64,000 nt of DNA from Petaurus breviceps papuanus (lineage: Eukaryota; Chordata; Mammalia; Diprotodontia; Petauridae): NCBI GenBank assembly GCA_028583685.1, contig JAMXIF010000086.1, positions 16,939,928-17,003,927 on the forward strand. The letters are read 5' to 3'. A program made the position numbers and the translations under genes. The notes under the pieces are model-generated. The model did not search any database, was not told the origin of the DNA, and saw only the letters and a program-made list of their open reading frames with translations. Positions 34,163 to 45,829 of this stretch are shown here, piece after piece. The stretch's first letter is position 1. Each line of letters opens with the position of its first letter.

Positions 34163-34709
34163 TGTGGGATAAAGATCCCACAGACCCTTACGCAGATAAA
34201 ACTCAGAGGTTTCTCCAGGTAGAAACAGAAGCTCTTTATTCTAAAGACAAGTCTTGCAAGAGTTGGGCATCCCCTATTCCAGACAAGCCTGGTATAGGGA
34301 GGCACCTAGCAAGAGTCAAGCAAGCATTTATATACCCTTACACAAACAATTCTAGGAAATAGCCCCAAAACCTCAAAATCCCCCTCCCACTACCCTTCCC
34401 TCTACAGCTAGACCATCAATCCATTGGTAGGATTGTATGGCTTCACAGTCTATATAAGAACCTGGAAAGTCCCTCTTTACCCAATACAAAGCCTTATAGC
34501 TATAATTATCCATATTTAGCAGAAGGGGGCTGTCATAAGAGCCCCTTACAGGAAAAAGAGAGGGGGATAAGGGGCATACCACCTGATTTCCCTGAAATCA
34601 GGTGATTTACAAGAAAATGAAACTTAGGTTTTGGGGAGGTCTAGGACCTAGCTCAAGTTTGGTGACTGTCTCCTTCATTTTATGAGAATACTTTCACTCA
34701 TCTCATTCA
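34163..34709 (-). mobile_element. Solo retroviral LTR (fossil)
   Basis: Read on the - strand it starts TGAATGAGATG and ends CCCACA (TG...CA). It has a TATATAAA-type box, an AATAAA signal and a terminal stretch typical of R/U5. Flanks CATATG (34157-34162) and CATATA (34710-34715) look like a 6-bp target repeat. It splits an older MIR-like relic (about 34130-34160 and 34716-34785). No internal viral genes are present, as expected after LTR-LTR recombination. Its U3 holds a perfect hairpin of 11-bp arms (34580-34604). Family not identified; moderate age. Confidence 0.7.
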
Positions 34710-34871
34710 CATATAACCAGTATGCCAGAGGCAGAACTTGAACCATATTCTCAGACTCTAGAACCAATGTATTTTCTATAATACAATTGACAAGTCCAAG
34801 TTTCTTCTGGCTTTGAGGTTGGCTTTCTAGCTATAATGCCACACTATCTTACTATTAATGAATAAATTACT

Positions 34872-35031
34872 TAATTTTCTTTTGGAGGGAGGAAGGCTGG
34901 GCAGGTGGGGTTAAGTGACTTGCCCAAGGCCACGTGGCTAGTAAGTGTTAAGTGTCTGAGGCCCGATTTGAACTCAGGTCCTCGTGACTCCAGGGACGGT
35001 ACTCTATTCACTGTGCCACCTAGTTGCCCCT
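34872..35031 (-). mobile_element. Short CORE-SINE
   Basis: Reverse copy ending CCACCTAGTTGCCCC. Confidence 0.9.
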
Positions 35032-35039
35032 AAAATTTT

Positions 35040-35638
35040 TAAATAACCAGGATTAATTCAGTCATTTAGGAAACTTATTATAAGGGAGGAAGCAAGGGGT
35101 AATGTTTTACCCTAACTCTAATTAAAATTCTAACTGTCTAAGACCATTTGTTGTATTCTTTCAGGCAAATTGAACCAAATATATTTTGTATCATTTTGTA
35201 TCTAGCTTCTGATTTATTTGGGATTTTTTTAGTTGTTTTCTTTCATCTTTTTTACCCTTCTTGGCTGCTATTGCCCTATTTAGGAAGTTACCTATTCCAG
35301 AGCAACCTTTGGCATATGAATTCCCGGAAGGAATTAATTTATCTCCCATTTAAACACTAACTTTCCAATATTTGTCTGCATTTGAGTAGGTCTTGAGTGC
35401 TTATGAATCCCTGCCTAGGTCCATATATCCTTCTGTGCTGTACCAAAGGCTACTCTTGGAACTAGGAAAATTATGCATATCTGCACATTAGTGTCAGGTC
35501 TCTTGGCACTAGCTGGAATCATTGGTTCTTGAGCCATTACCCAGCAAGGGAGAAGGGGGAAACATCAGATCATTTCTTCATTCCTTATGCCTTAGGATGA
35601 CATGGCTCTGAGCAGTTGCATTTAGTGGGATGTGAAGT
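35040..35638. other. Intron, nothing recognised
   Basis: The 70-codon ORF at 35148-35360 is hydrophobic but has no similarity I recognise. Confidence 0.4.
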
Positions 35639-35639
35639 G

Positions 35640-35755
35640 ATGGTACTTACTCAGTTTTACAGTGGCAGAAACTGAGGCAGAGGTTGTGACTTATCCTGGG
35701 GTCACAGGGCTAGTAAATGTCTGAGGCCAGATTTGAACTCAGATCTTCCTGTCAC
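35640..35755 (-). mobile_element. MIR-type SINE
   Basis: 'AGTTTTACAGTGGCAGAAAC' and 'AGATTTGAACTCAGATCTTC'. Confidence 0.8.
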
Positions 35756-35769
35756 TGAGAATGAATGAG

Positions 35770-37710
35770 AATAAATCAGAACAAAGGACATGGCTCCAAA
35801 ATTTTTCTGAGAGGACCTTTCAGATTTGTGCATAGCAAGAAGGATGATGGACCTTGAAGATCTTGCAAAAGGGTCTCCATGCCTTCAACCTGTCTGGTGC
35901 ATCGTTTATCCACTTCCCAAGCATTCGGTGGTAAGTTTCAATAAATGTGTCTCATACTCTTCCAGTCACATTCCTGGAAAGGTGGCAAAAGAGTTTGATG
36001 TGTTTTTCATTAAAATATGTTTACCCTGATTTCTACTTTGAATCCACTTTCATGTCAGTTTTCTTATGAAAACTGAATTGCTGAGCTGAGACTTCAGAGT
36101 ATGACTTTGAGTGAGGCTGGGGCATGGTGATAGGAAGAATGTATTTCCTTACCTCATCCACTGTTCAAAATCTAAGTGTGGACAGATGATGTAGGTCTCT
36201 GAATGTTTTGCCTTGTTCACATTTCCCTTGGATGGCTTTGAGCCTACCCCTTGATCAGTGAACAACATTTATTGATTATTCCCTGAGCAAAAAGTATAGA
36301 GCAGGAGCCTCTGGCAGTCTGATGAAGACGCTGTCCCCCTTCATAGAATAAAGTTTTGCTGATTACATTCATGATTAAAAGAAATGCTAAATTTCATTTA
36401 AAGGCTTGTGAAAATTAAGATGTAATTTTTTTTCTCATCCACGTTCATCCCTAAAATCGACCTACAGTTCTAATGGTGGGGAAGAGGGTGATAAGAACCC
36501 TTGTGTAGAGATTGGTGCTCTCTGCATCCAGCAATCCAAATCAAGGGCATAGGGAAACCTTCCCCACTGCTTACTTTCTTGGAGATACAATCCACAATGG
36601 CAACCAGCAGTAGTCTGCCACAAAGCTCCTTCTCTAGCAGGTAGGACATCCCCACTCTCCAGAAGCTGGCCCTAGATACCCCAGCCAAGATCAGCCTTAT
36701 GAGTAGGGGGAGGAGATGGTTTCCACTGTGATTTGATTCAAGCTAAGAGTCAAAATGATAAACTCTAGTCTATGGCATTCCCTTGTGTCTAAAAGACTTT
36801 AAAGTCATCAGGAGTTTCCTATAAAAATAGAGACACTTTGTAGGAGAAATTCAACATTTTTTGCTTACTCTCTAGATAATAACCAGACAACATCCATGCC
36901 CTGTGTGAATGGAATAGAGGATAAATAGCTTGGGAGAGTGAGGAAAGGGTCAAAGAAGAGGAAAGAGGAATGAAGGTGGGAGGAAACCAAAGAAAAGATT
37001 CCCTAAACCATTTTGAAAAGTGTGGGCAGATTCTGAATTGAATTCAGGGGAATTTGGTCAACTTGCTTTGGGAAACTAATCAGATCTTAGGGTCTGGAGA
37101 ATTCCTCATCATCATGAGAAAAGATGAAGTGCTTGTTTGCACAGTGACAGGCTAAGAATGAAAAAAGGAAATTGAAGACTGGTTCCTGCCAAGGAAATGA
37201 TACTCTAGCGGGAAAGATTGGAGAACTATAAGTGTGAACTAATGACAGAAACATATCAACATACACATAACCAGTCATGAGTTTAACTGGCACATGAGAG
37301 CTTAACACAAAATGCTTTCTAATCAGAGATATGAGAAGGATAACAAGTAAAGAGGAATTTCTTAAGTTATTTGGGACTCATCAAAAGAATGCGCAAGATT
37401 TCATGGAGAATGTTGAGTTGAACACAGTTTTAAAAGAGGAAATAAATATATTCTGATAGAATGAAGAAATAAAAATGTTAATTTGGAGACTTTGTCAAAT
37501 GACTACTTCAGGGGGTGTTGATGAAAAAAAGGTTGAAGGGTTTCATTAGAGAGAAGTAGTGGCTTTGTAGCAGTAGAAGTCCTTGGGAAACAAAAGGACC
37601 TTGAAAGTTTTCTAGACCTTTTGGGGAAGAATAAACAAAGCTATCTAGGAGTTGAAAGGACAGCCTCAGGAGGTAACTGGTTCCCCCTCATTGGATATTT
37701 GTAAGCAAAA
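35770..37710. other. Intron, mostly unrecognised
   Basis: Holds a MITE fragment at 36302-36455. Otherwise no exon or repeat that I can identify. Confidence 0.45.
36302..36455. mobile_element. hAT-like MITE fragment, copy d
   Basis: 'GCAGTCTGATGAAGACGC' and 'GATGTAATTTTTTTTCTC' match copy b (25735). Ends decayed. Confidence 0.6.
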
Positions 37711-37711
37711 G

Positions 37712-37968
37712 GAGGCAGCTGGGTGGTTCAGTGGATAGAGCACTGGGCATGAGTCAAGAAGACCTGAATTCAAATCCAGCCTCACATACTACTTGAGTGA
37801 CCCTAGACAAGTCACTTCACCTCCTATTTGCCTTAATCCACTGGAGAAGGAAATGGCAAACCACTCCAGTGTCTTTGCCAAGAAAACTTCACAGAAAGTA
37901 TTGGCGTACTGTGGTCCACGAGGTCACACAGAATCAGAGACAGCCAAATGACTGAACAACAGCAGCCA
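37712..37968 (+). mobile_element. Long CORE-SINE (CCACTGGAG variant)
   Basis: Head GGAGGCAGCTGGGTGGTTC, 'TTAATCCACTGGAGAAGG', 'AGTATTGGCGTACTGTGGTC', end 'GACTGAACAACAGC'. Confidence 0.92.
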
Positions 37969-37979
37969 TGACAAAGCAT

Positions 37980-38568
37980 GAGGTAGATGGCTCGTCAAGC
38001 ATGTTGTAGATGGATTTCTGTTCTGGTGCAGGTCTTGGAGATCCCTCCCAACTTTATAGATTCTCTGAAGCCAGTGTGGGTATCTTTGGTCTTGATAATT
38101 ACAAGTTTATTAGAGGAGGCTTCCAAAGTCAGCTCTGAACTCAAAGAAGCCTGATACTAGGAGACTCTCCTTTCCAGCCACACTTGGGGCACAAAGATGA
38201 CCAGTCACCCCTTGCCCTCCTCCAGTAGTATGAGATCATGTAATTTTGTATAAATAGCAAAGACATCTCGGATCAACTCCAATGGGGATTTTTTTGACAG
38301 GGGGGAAAATTCCATAATTATATTTTAAGCTGTATTGCCTATTCCTGCTGGTACTCCCCCTCCCCATACTTCTTATGCATTAATATTTTTGACAGTCCAA
38401 AGGGGGTGGGAGTGGCAGATAGGGGAGAGGGTTAATTTCTATTAAATTATTTTATTTAAATAGACACAGCAATCTTGATAAAACTGAGCATTTCTTTGAG
38501 AAAAATCTTAATCACCATACTTGGTGATTCCCCAAAATTATGGAAGCACAAAGGATCTTAGACTTAGA
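37980..38568. other. Intron, nothing recognised
   Basis: No exon or repeat identified. Confidence 0.4.
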
Positions 38569-38569
38569 A

Positions 38570-38686
38570 CTGATGAGAGAATTTCAGAGACATTGAATCC
38601 ATCATCACCTTATCCTAAATAAAAAGAGTCAGAAATCCAGAAACATTATGTGAATTACCCATGGTCACACATTTTATTAAAAAGTT
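38570..38686 (-). mobile_element. MIR relic, left half
   Basis: 'GAATTACCCATGGTCACAC' is the reverse CORE. The element continues at 42065 after the LINE insertion. Confidence 0.65.
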
Positions 38687-39406
38687 TGAGGGGCGGAGTC
38701 AAGGTGGCAGAGTAGAAACAGGACTTTCTTGCGGCTCCAGCTCCCACCTCCTCCAGTTCATGTAAAAAATGACTCTAGACAAACTTTGGAGCTACAGAAC
38801 CCACAAAATGACAGAGAGAAGCTAATCTCCCACTGAAGATAGCCCAGAAGGCCGGCAGGAAGCAGCCAGTGCAGCGCTCTGGGAGCCGAGCCCAGCCCCA
38901 TGCAAGCTGAGGTTTTAGCCTCAGGGTGGCCTGACCAGCCACCCACTGGAGGGACTTCAGATCACCAGCAGCTGTGGCAGTTTCCAGAATTATTAACCCA
39001 TAGATGCCAAAGACAAAGTGAGAGGTCAGTGTAGACTTTGCAGGAACAGGGAATTTGGGAGTGCAGTCAGGCCTTTGCCCATGGGGCGAGAAGCAGTTGA
39101 GGCTCCACAGGCTGCAGTCATGTGGCTGCTTCAGAGGCCCAGGCCTGCAGATTGTAGGGGAACTGAGTGACCAGTCTGAGGGGTAATTGCTCTTGCTTTA
39201 ACCTGCTTGGATTTGGATTGCTGTCTAGGGTGGATCCTGGGGTGCATGAACAGTTTGCCAGAGAGTGTGTGGAGGCTTCAGAGAGGGCACCCAACTAATA
39301 GCTCCAGCAGCTGTGAAAACCCCAGCAATTGGGATAAAGCTCCCCCTCCTGGTAGCAGAGTTCTACTGTGGCAAAAGGCTCAAAAGTCAAGTAATTGAGT
39401 GGCAAC

Positions 39407-40525
39407 ATGAGCAAGCAAAGCAAACAGAGGAATACAACATTAGACTCCTATTTTGGGGATAAAAAAGGATCAAAGCATAGAACAAGAGGAAGACAGTGAA
39501 GTCAGAACTCCTGCACCAAAAGTTTCCAAGAAATATATTAGCTGATTACAGGCCATAGAGGAGCTTAAAAAGGATTTTGAAAACCAAATAAGAGAAGTTG
39601 AGGTAAAATTGGGAAGACAAATGAGAATGATGCAAGAAAATCATGAAATGAGAGTCAACAACATGACTGAAGAAAATAACACCTTAAAAAATAGACTAAC
39701 TCAGATGGCAAAAGAGGCTCAAAAAAGGCAATGAGGAGAAGAATGCCTTAAAAAGCCCAATTTGCAAGATGGAAAAAGAATCTGAAAAGCTCACTGAAGA
39801 GAATCATCGCTTCAGAATTAGGTTGGAGCAAATGGAAGATAGTGACTTTATGAGAAATGAAGATACTATTAACCAGATCCAAACAAATTAAAAAATAGAA
39901 GGCAATGTAAAATATCTCATCAGGAAAACCACTGACTTGGAAAATAGATCCAGGAGAGATCATTTAAAAATTATTGGACTACATGAAAGCCATGATCAAA
40001 AAAAAGAAACTTGAAATCATCCTCCAAGAAATTCTCAAGGAAAATTGCCCCAATGTTTTAGAATCAGAGGGCAAAATAGAGGTTGAAAGAATCCACCAAT
40101 AACCTCCTGAAAAAGATCCCCCCCAAAAAACTCCTAGGAATATTATAGCCAGGTTCCAGAATTCCCAGATCAAGGAGAAAATACTACATGCAGACAGGAA
40201 GAAACAATTTGAATATTGCGGAAACACAAGCAGGATAACACATGATCTAGCAGCTTCTACATTAAGGGATTGAAGGGCTTGGAATATGATATCCTAGAGG
40301 TCAAAGGAGCTAGGATTAAAACCAAGAATCACCTACCCAGCAAAACTGAGTATAGTAAGTACTTCAGGGAAAAATATGAATATTCAATGAAATAAAGTTT
40401 TGAATGAAAAAATGAAAAAAAAAATATTAAAAAAATAAAAATAAAACTTTCAAGCATTCTTGAAGAAAAGACCAGAACTGAACAGAAAATCTGACTTTCA
40501 AATACAAGAAGCAAGAGAAGTATGA
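39407..40525 (+). pseudogene. LINE-1/HAL1 ORF1 remnant
   Basis: Starts at ATG 39407 with MSKQSKQRNTTLDSYFG, then loses its frame (in-frame stop after RTRGRQ, further shifts). Pieces in the other frames show a coiled-coil ('EELKKDFENQIREVEVKLGR', 'MTEENNTLKNRL'), then an RRM/C-terminal region ('TPRNIIARFQNSQIKEKILH', 'ADRKKQFEYCGNT') and a final 'KRPELNRKSDFQIQEAREV' before the stop at 40523. About 370 codons is usual for L1 ORF1 RNA-binding chaperones. Non-functional. Confidence 0.75.
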
Positions 40526-40649
40526 AAAGGTAAACAGGAAAAAGAAATCATAAGAAACTCATTAAAGTTGAACTGTTAACATTCCTACATGGAAAGATGA
40601 TATTCGTAAATCATGAGACTTTTCTCAGTATTAGAATAGTTAAAGGGAT

Positions 40650-40752
40650 ATACATATACATGTACACACACATATATATGTGTGTGTGTGCATATGTATG
40701 TATATATACCTATATGTATATAAAGGTAGGTATATGTATATGTATACATAGA
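40650..40752. repeat. (TA)n/(TG)n microsatellite in LINE 3'UTR
   Basis: Alternating ATATAC, TGTGTG and GTATAT units. Confidence 0.9.
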
Positions 40753-42064
40753 GGGCACAGGGTGAATTGAATATGAAGGGATGATATGTAAAAAGTAAAA
40801 TTAAGAGGTGAAAGAGGAATATATTGGGGAGAGGAGAAAGATAGAGATAGAATAGGATAAATTATCTCACATAAAAGAGGCAAGAGAAAACTATTACAAT
40901 GGAGGGAAAGAGCAGGAAGGTGAAAGGGAATGGGTCAACCTTATTCTCGTTGGACTTGGCTTAAGGAGGGAATAACATACACACTCAATTGGGTTTCTTA
41001 CCCCATAGGAAAGTAGGGGGAAGGGGATAAGAGTGGGGGATGATAGAAGGGAGGGCAGATTTGGGGAGAGGTTAGTCAGAAGCAAACACTTTTGAAAAGG
41101 GACAGGGTCAAAGGAGAAAATAGAATAAATAGGGGTCACAATAGGATAGAGGGATATATAGTCTTTCACAATATGATTACTATGGAAATGTTTTGCATAA
41201 CTACACATATATAACCTATATTGAACTACTTGTCTTCCCAGTGGAGGTGGGTGAGGAGGGAAGAAGGGAGAGAATCTGAAACTCAAATTTTTAAAAACAA
41301 ATGTTAAAACTTTTTATATGCAACTGGGAAATAAGATATACAGGCAATGGGGTGTAGAAGTCCATCTTGCCCTACAAAAAAGTAAGTGGAAAGGGTATAA
41401 GGGAGGGATGGGGAAATATAAGAGAGGGCAGACTTGGGGAAGGAGTATTCAGTGTGCTTGCCATCTTGGGGTGAGGATAGGGGAGAGATGGGGAGAAAAT
41501 TTGTAACTCAAAATCTTGTGGAAATGAATGTTGAAAACTAAAAATACACGAATTCTGGAAGCAAAGAACTAGAAACTAAGGGTATACCTATCAACTGGGG
41601 AAGAGCTGAGTGTATTAGGGTATATTAAGTAATGGAATATCACCACACTGTTACAATGATGAAAGCAGCAGTTTCAGAAAAACATGGAAAGATTAATGTG
41701 AACAGAAAATTCAGTGAAATGAGCAGAACCAGAAGAGCAATTTATATAATAGTTCCACGGTAAAAGCAAAAAACTCTAAAAGACTTAAGAACTCTGATCC
41801 ATGCCATGACCAACCACAGTTTTAGAGGACCAGTGATGAAGCATACTTTCCATCTCCTCATAGACAGGTGATGGACCCAAGATGCATAATGAGACATTTT
41901 TGGATAAAACCAATGTGGGAATAAGTTTAATTTGACTTTGCATCTTTATTACAAGGGTTTTATTTTTATTTTTTTTTCTAATTTGGAATCAGGAAGTGGA
42001 AAAGAGAGAAAAACAAATGCTTCTTAAATGAAATTTAAAAAATGTTTAATTTTTAAAAAGGAAA

Positions 42065-42150
42065 AAAAAGTTAGCCTGAAATTTAAACCCAAGTCCCCTG
42101 ATTCCAGATTTAGTGCACCTCCCACTGAACCACAGTCCTCCCCCAAGGTA
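42065..42150 (-). mobile_element. MIR relic, right half
   Basis: 'GAAATTTAAACCCAAGTCCC' and 'TTTAGTGCACCTCCCACTGA' continue the MIR cut at 38686. Confidence 0.65.
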
Positions 42151-42154
42151 TGGT

Positions 42155-42840
42155 CTCCTTTCTCTGACCCCAGATGAATAAACTGATGCCCAATTCAGTC
42201 AGAAATGTACAGTTTTCTTAGCTCATTTGGAGGGTTGTCTCTAGATAGTATCTTCTGATAATGCTAATCATTTTCTTCATGGCAGTGCATTAGGAATGGG
42301 AGGAGTTAAAGCAACATGGAGGTGGAATGTAGGACCAGCCAACAGCAGCAGTTAGGGCCAGCTGTAGGGCCTCTAATTTTTAATATTAGTCATAAGCTTT
42401 GAAAGGAGAGGTTTCCTGCATTAGAAGCAGTGACTTTGAAGTAATGCCTTCTGCCTCATCTTAAAGGATTGTTGAGATCTTTGAAGAAGGCAGATCTTGT
42501 TAAATAACAGCATTCATGGTATCCATTCCTGTAATCATTTCTACCTCATAAAGTGCAGGCAACTTAGTCTTTATTGGCTCATCTGATATACAGTTAGAGC
42601 AGACTATCTGGTCTACTTCTCTCCTTTTACAGGCGAGGAACTCAGGTCCAAAGAGATGAAATGAATTGAGAGAGGAAGTTCTGTACTTACTAGTCTTGCC
42701 CTTAACCAAATAAATAAAACCTGCTGATGTGCTGATTTAAAATGTGTAATAGCAATATATTCATTAGTAAAGCCCATTTGATTTTGTGTGTGTATATTAT
42801 AAGCTTGGAGAGAGAGCTAGGTCTCATTGGATGTTTTAAT
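42155..42840. other. Intron, nothing certain
   Basis: A possible very old MIR trace near 42560-42720. Nothing else. Confidence 0.35.
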
Positions 42841-42842
42841 CA

Positions 42843-42936
42843 TTTGTTGTTGTTATTCAGTCATTTCAATTGTGTCTGACTCTTCATGATCCCATTTGGG
42901 GTCACTTAGGAATCTATGCTAGTGTATATTAGTCCT
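42843..42936 (-). mobile_element. Long CORE-SINE, 3' part
   Basis: 'TTGTTGTTGTTATTCAGTC' and 'GACTCTTCATGATCCCATTT', cut by the microsatellite. Confidence 0.85.
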
Positions 42937-42937
42937 T

Positions 42938-42968
42938 CCTGAGTGTGTGTATGTGTGTGTGTGTATAC

Positions 42969-42999
<31 letters not shown>

Positions 43000-43172
43000 T
43001 AAACTATGTATATATATACATATACACATATATACTATATAGATACATACACACATATACTATGTATATACATACACACATATACTATATAGATAAATAC
43101 ACACACATATATACTGTGCATATATACACATATACACATACATACATACACACACACACACACATATATATA
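42938..43172. repeat. Compound (TG)n(TA)n(CA)n microsatellite with a ~50-bp period
   Basis: 'CACACATATACTATGTATA' and 'TATACTATATAGATA' recur three to four times inside the tract, so it has a higher-order repeat on top of the dinucleotides. The + strand ORF over it is an artefact. Confidence 0.93.
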
Positions 43173-43253
43173 CTTTTTCTTTTAGATTTATAGATTTTAG
43201 CAGTGAAAAAGATCTCAAGAGGTTGTCTGGTCCATTCCTACCAGACTGTTCCT

Positions 43254-43502
43254 GTTTTGTTGCTGTTGTTCAGTCGTTTCAATCATGTCAGACACTCCAT
43301 AACCCTATTTGGGGATTTCTTGGCAGAGATACTAGAGTGGTTTGCCATTTCCTTCTCCACTTCATTTTGGAAACTGAGGCAAACCAGATTAAGTGACTTG
43401 CCCAAGGTCACATAGCCAATAGTTGTCTGAGACTAAATTTGAACTCAGGTCCTCCTGATTCCAGGACTGGCATTCTATCTGCTGAGCCATATAATTGCTC
43501 CA
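43254..43502 (-). mobile_element. Long CORE-SINE
   Basis: 'GTTGTTCAGTCGTTTCAATC' to 'GAGCCATATAATTGCTCC', near full length. Confidence 0.9.
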
Positions 43503-43911
43503 GTATTTAGAGAATTTTTAATGCTACTAAGGTTTGTCATGGGGAGTGGGGGGTGGGGGTGGGAGGGGATATGTGGAATAAGGAGTGGTTACAGTGAGTC
43601 TGGGGTTGTTTTTCTAGAGGAGAATTTTTGAATCACATTAGAATTGTAACATCTGTTACAGTGTTTTTAATCAAAACTGATTTGGGTTCCAGCATTCCAA
43701 TTCAGGCTCCTATTTGGCAGTCTCAATTTGGCAAGAATTCTCATATGAAATGCAGGGGATTCAGGTCATCTGTGACTGCTCTGGGCTCGTCAGAGTGCCT
43801 TCCACTAAGGGCCTTGTGCAGCATCGTGAGCTGTGGAGGAAGCAGAGAGACACAGGGACAGTAACGGAGAATAGATAATGAAGAAGAATAGAATAATAGA
43901 GAAAATAGAGA

Positions 43912-44072
43912 GTAAATGTCTTTGGAGTCAGAATATGTGGGTTCAATCTCACCTCTGTCATATTCTACTTGTGAGGCAAGTTACTTGGCTTTGCTGGGCC
44001 TCAGTTTCCTCATCTGTAAAATGAGGGAGTTGAACTGAATCCTAAGGTTTCTTCTAGCTCTAAATCTATCAT
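43912..44072 (+). mobile_element. MIR-type SINE
   Basis: 'CCTCAGTTTCCTCATCTGTA' and 'GAGTTGAACTGAATCC'. Confidence 0.8.
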
Positions 44073-44191
44073 ACTAAAATAATAACAGAAGTAAGTAATA
44101 GAAAGTCTTCTAAACTAGTTTAGAATTTTTTTTAACATATTGCTTAATCACTCACTACCCTTTTATTAGAAGAAGGTAAGATGGTAGAGCA

Positions 44192-44380
44192 AGGGTTCTT
44201 AACCTTTTTGTGCTATGGACCCATTTAGCAATCTAGTAAATCCTATGGACTCTTTTTCAGAATGTTTTAAATGTATAAAACAAAATACAGAGGATTACAG
44301 AGGAAACCAATTATCTTAAAATACACTTATCCAACTTTTTAAAATAGAAAAAAAGAAAGTTCACAGAGCCAAAGTTGTCA
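44192..44380. mobile_element. hAT-like MITE, copy e
   Basis: AGGGTTCTTAACCTTTTTG at the left; 'GAGGAAACCAATTATCTT' inside; 'AAGTTCACAGAGCC' near the decayed right end. Confidence 0.72.
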
Positions 44381-44394
44381 GGTAGTCAGTCAAC

Positions 44395-44640
44395 AGGCAT
44401 TTATCAAGAGTTTACTGTGAGAGAGGCATTTTTCTTTTTTTTTTTTTTGGAGGGCAATTGGGGTTAAGTGACTTGCTCAAAGTCACACAGCTAGTAATTG
44501 TGTCAAGTGTCTGAGGTCACATTTGAACTCACATCCTTCTGACTCCAGGGCCATTGCTCTATTCACTGTGCCACCTAGCCACCCCCCAGAGGTGTTTTTC
44601 TAAGTCCTAAATAACAGCTGACATTTGGATTCTTGCAAAG
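44395..44640 (-). mobile_element. L2 3' end split by a SINE
   Basis: 'CAACAGGCATTTATCAAGAG' before the SINE at 44436-44587. Confidence 0.6.
44436..44587 (-). mobile_element. Short CORE-SINE with target duplication
   Basis: Flanks AGAGGCATTTTTCT (44422-44435) and AGAGGTGTTTTTCT (44588-44601), 12 of 14 matching. Confidence 0.9.
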
Positions 44641-44895
44641 CACTTTATATGTCACTGGGTCCTCACAACGACCCTGAGAGGTATGATTATGATATGATAT
44701 GATATGATGATATGATACGAGTATATTGTGTTGTGTTATGTTATATTATTTATCCCCATTTTACATATGGGCCATCTGAGTCTGAGAGAGGTTAACTGAC
44801 TTGCTCAGGGTGTAAAACTAGTAAGTGTTTGAGGAACTCTAGTCTTTCTGACTCCCAATCTAGTTCTCTGTCCCCTGAGCCACCTAATCCCCTCT
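44610..44895 (-). mobile_element. CORE-SINE with L2-like tail; internal (GATAT)n
   Basis: 'GCAAAGCACTTTATATGTC', 'TCCTCACAACGACCCTGAG', a GATAT expansion at 44687-44752, then 'GGTTAACTGACTTGCTCAGG'. Confidence 0.85.
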
Positions 44896-44899
44896 GGTT

Positions 44900-45825
44900 T
44901 ATCAGACAAAGGTAGGAAACTATGTCTTAAAATAGTGGTGACAAAGAAAATACTGACTCATTTTGGGGACAGAAGGTAAGAATGATGAATTAAATCTTGG
45001 AAGTTCTCATTTGTGTATCAAAAAGAAAACACGAGATACATATGTTTCTGCAAATTGTACTTTACCTCATTCTATCTAGGACCAGTTTTCCCTCACACAG
45101 CTGCTAAAAACCAGCTTTTCAGTGTGATTTCCAGCATGTCAGACTGCATTTCTCATCATTGAGGAAAAGAGCTTCCCAAGTCAATGATCCCATGCCCCAA
45201 ATCCCAGGAGCAGAATCTGACATTTATCTTCTGACAGAAGAGCTACCCCCTCTTGTGGCCAGACCAGTCTCAAACCCAAAGACAACTCCCGCCCTCATTT
45301 CCTTTCCTTGCTGATTGTGAAGGGCTGACCTCTCCATGGTAAGAGGCAGTACTGGATTGGTAACCCTGGGTTGTTGGTTTTTTTTTTTTAATTTGGGGGC
45401 TTTTTGTATTACATTTTCCTAAAGATCCTAACAGCACAAAAATCACATGCTCAGGGCTAGAGTAAGTCAACAGCATGTGCAGTTCCATGAGCACAGAGTC
45501 CCACATGTTGTTTACACTTATGAACTGGGTCCACTATCAGGGATTTGAATGTTGGTTTTAACCTAAAGGTTTTTGGAGATCAAGAATATGTGAACTTTGT
45601 GGCTAGGGAAAAAAATGAATTAAATCTTTCCCACTGAAGGAACTGCTCTTCAGGCTTGAAAGATATTAGATTCCCAAGGGAAAAATCTGACCTTTATCAC
45701 TCTGGTTTCCGTAGCATCATTTTGAGAAAAATGTGGATTTTCTCATTCCATAGTTCAGATACCATTAGTTTCTCCCTCCGGGAGGACCATCTGCCTTACC
45801 CAAATCACTGTCCTGAAAGTTTCCC
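44900..45825. other. Intron, nothing recognised
   Basis: No exon or repeat identified. The - strand ORF at 45270-45506 has no similarity I recognise. Confidence 0.4.
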
Positions 45826-45829
45826 ATTC

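Larger units (their letters stand above)
38687..42064 (+). mobile_element. HAL1-like LINE: 5'UTR and ORF1, no ORF2
   Basis: A 3.4-kb L1-lineage element. It opens with an L1-type start (GAGGGGCGGAGTCAAGGTGG), then a 5'UTR to about 39406, a decayed ORF1 (39407-40525) and a 3'UTR with repeated 'CAACTGGGAAATAAGATATA' and 'GAGAAAATTTGTAACTCAAA' blocks, ending in A-rich sequence. No endonuclease or reverse transcriptase sequence lies between ORF1 and the 3'UTR. It interrupts a MIR, with AAAAAGTT on both sides (38679-38686, 42065-42072), a weak A-rich duplication. The last 500 bp (after 41550) could be a separate L1 3' piece. Confidence 0.7.

Noticed and set aside
40894-41286. A 130-codon - strand ORF
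   Set aside because: It is antisense to the purine-rich 3'UTR of the HAL1-like LINE. The proline/serine-rich translation is a composition effect.
42938-43172. CRISPR-like or satellite array
   Set aside because: The repeats are low-complexity dinucleotide blocks without unique spacers of constant length, and the genome is mammalian.
42945-43193. Tyr/His/Ile-rich ORF
   Set aside because: Translation of a TA/CA microsatellite.
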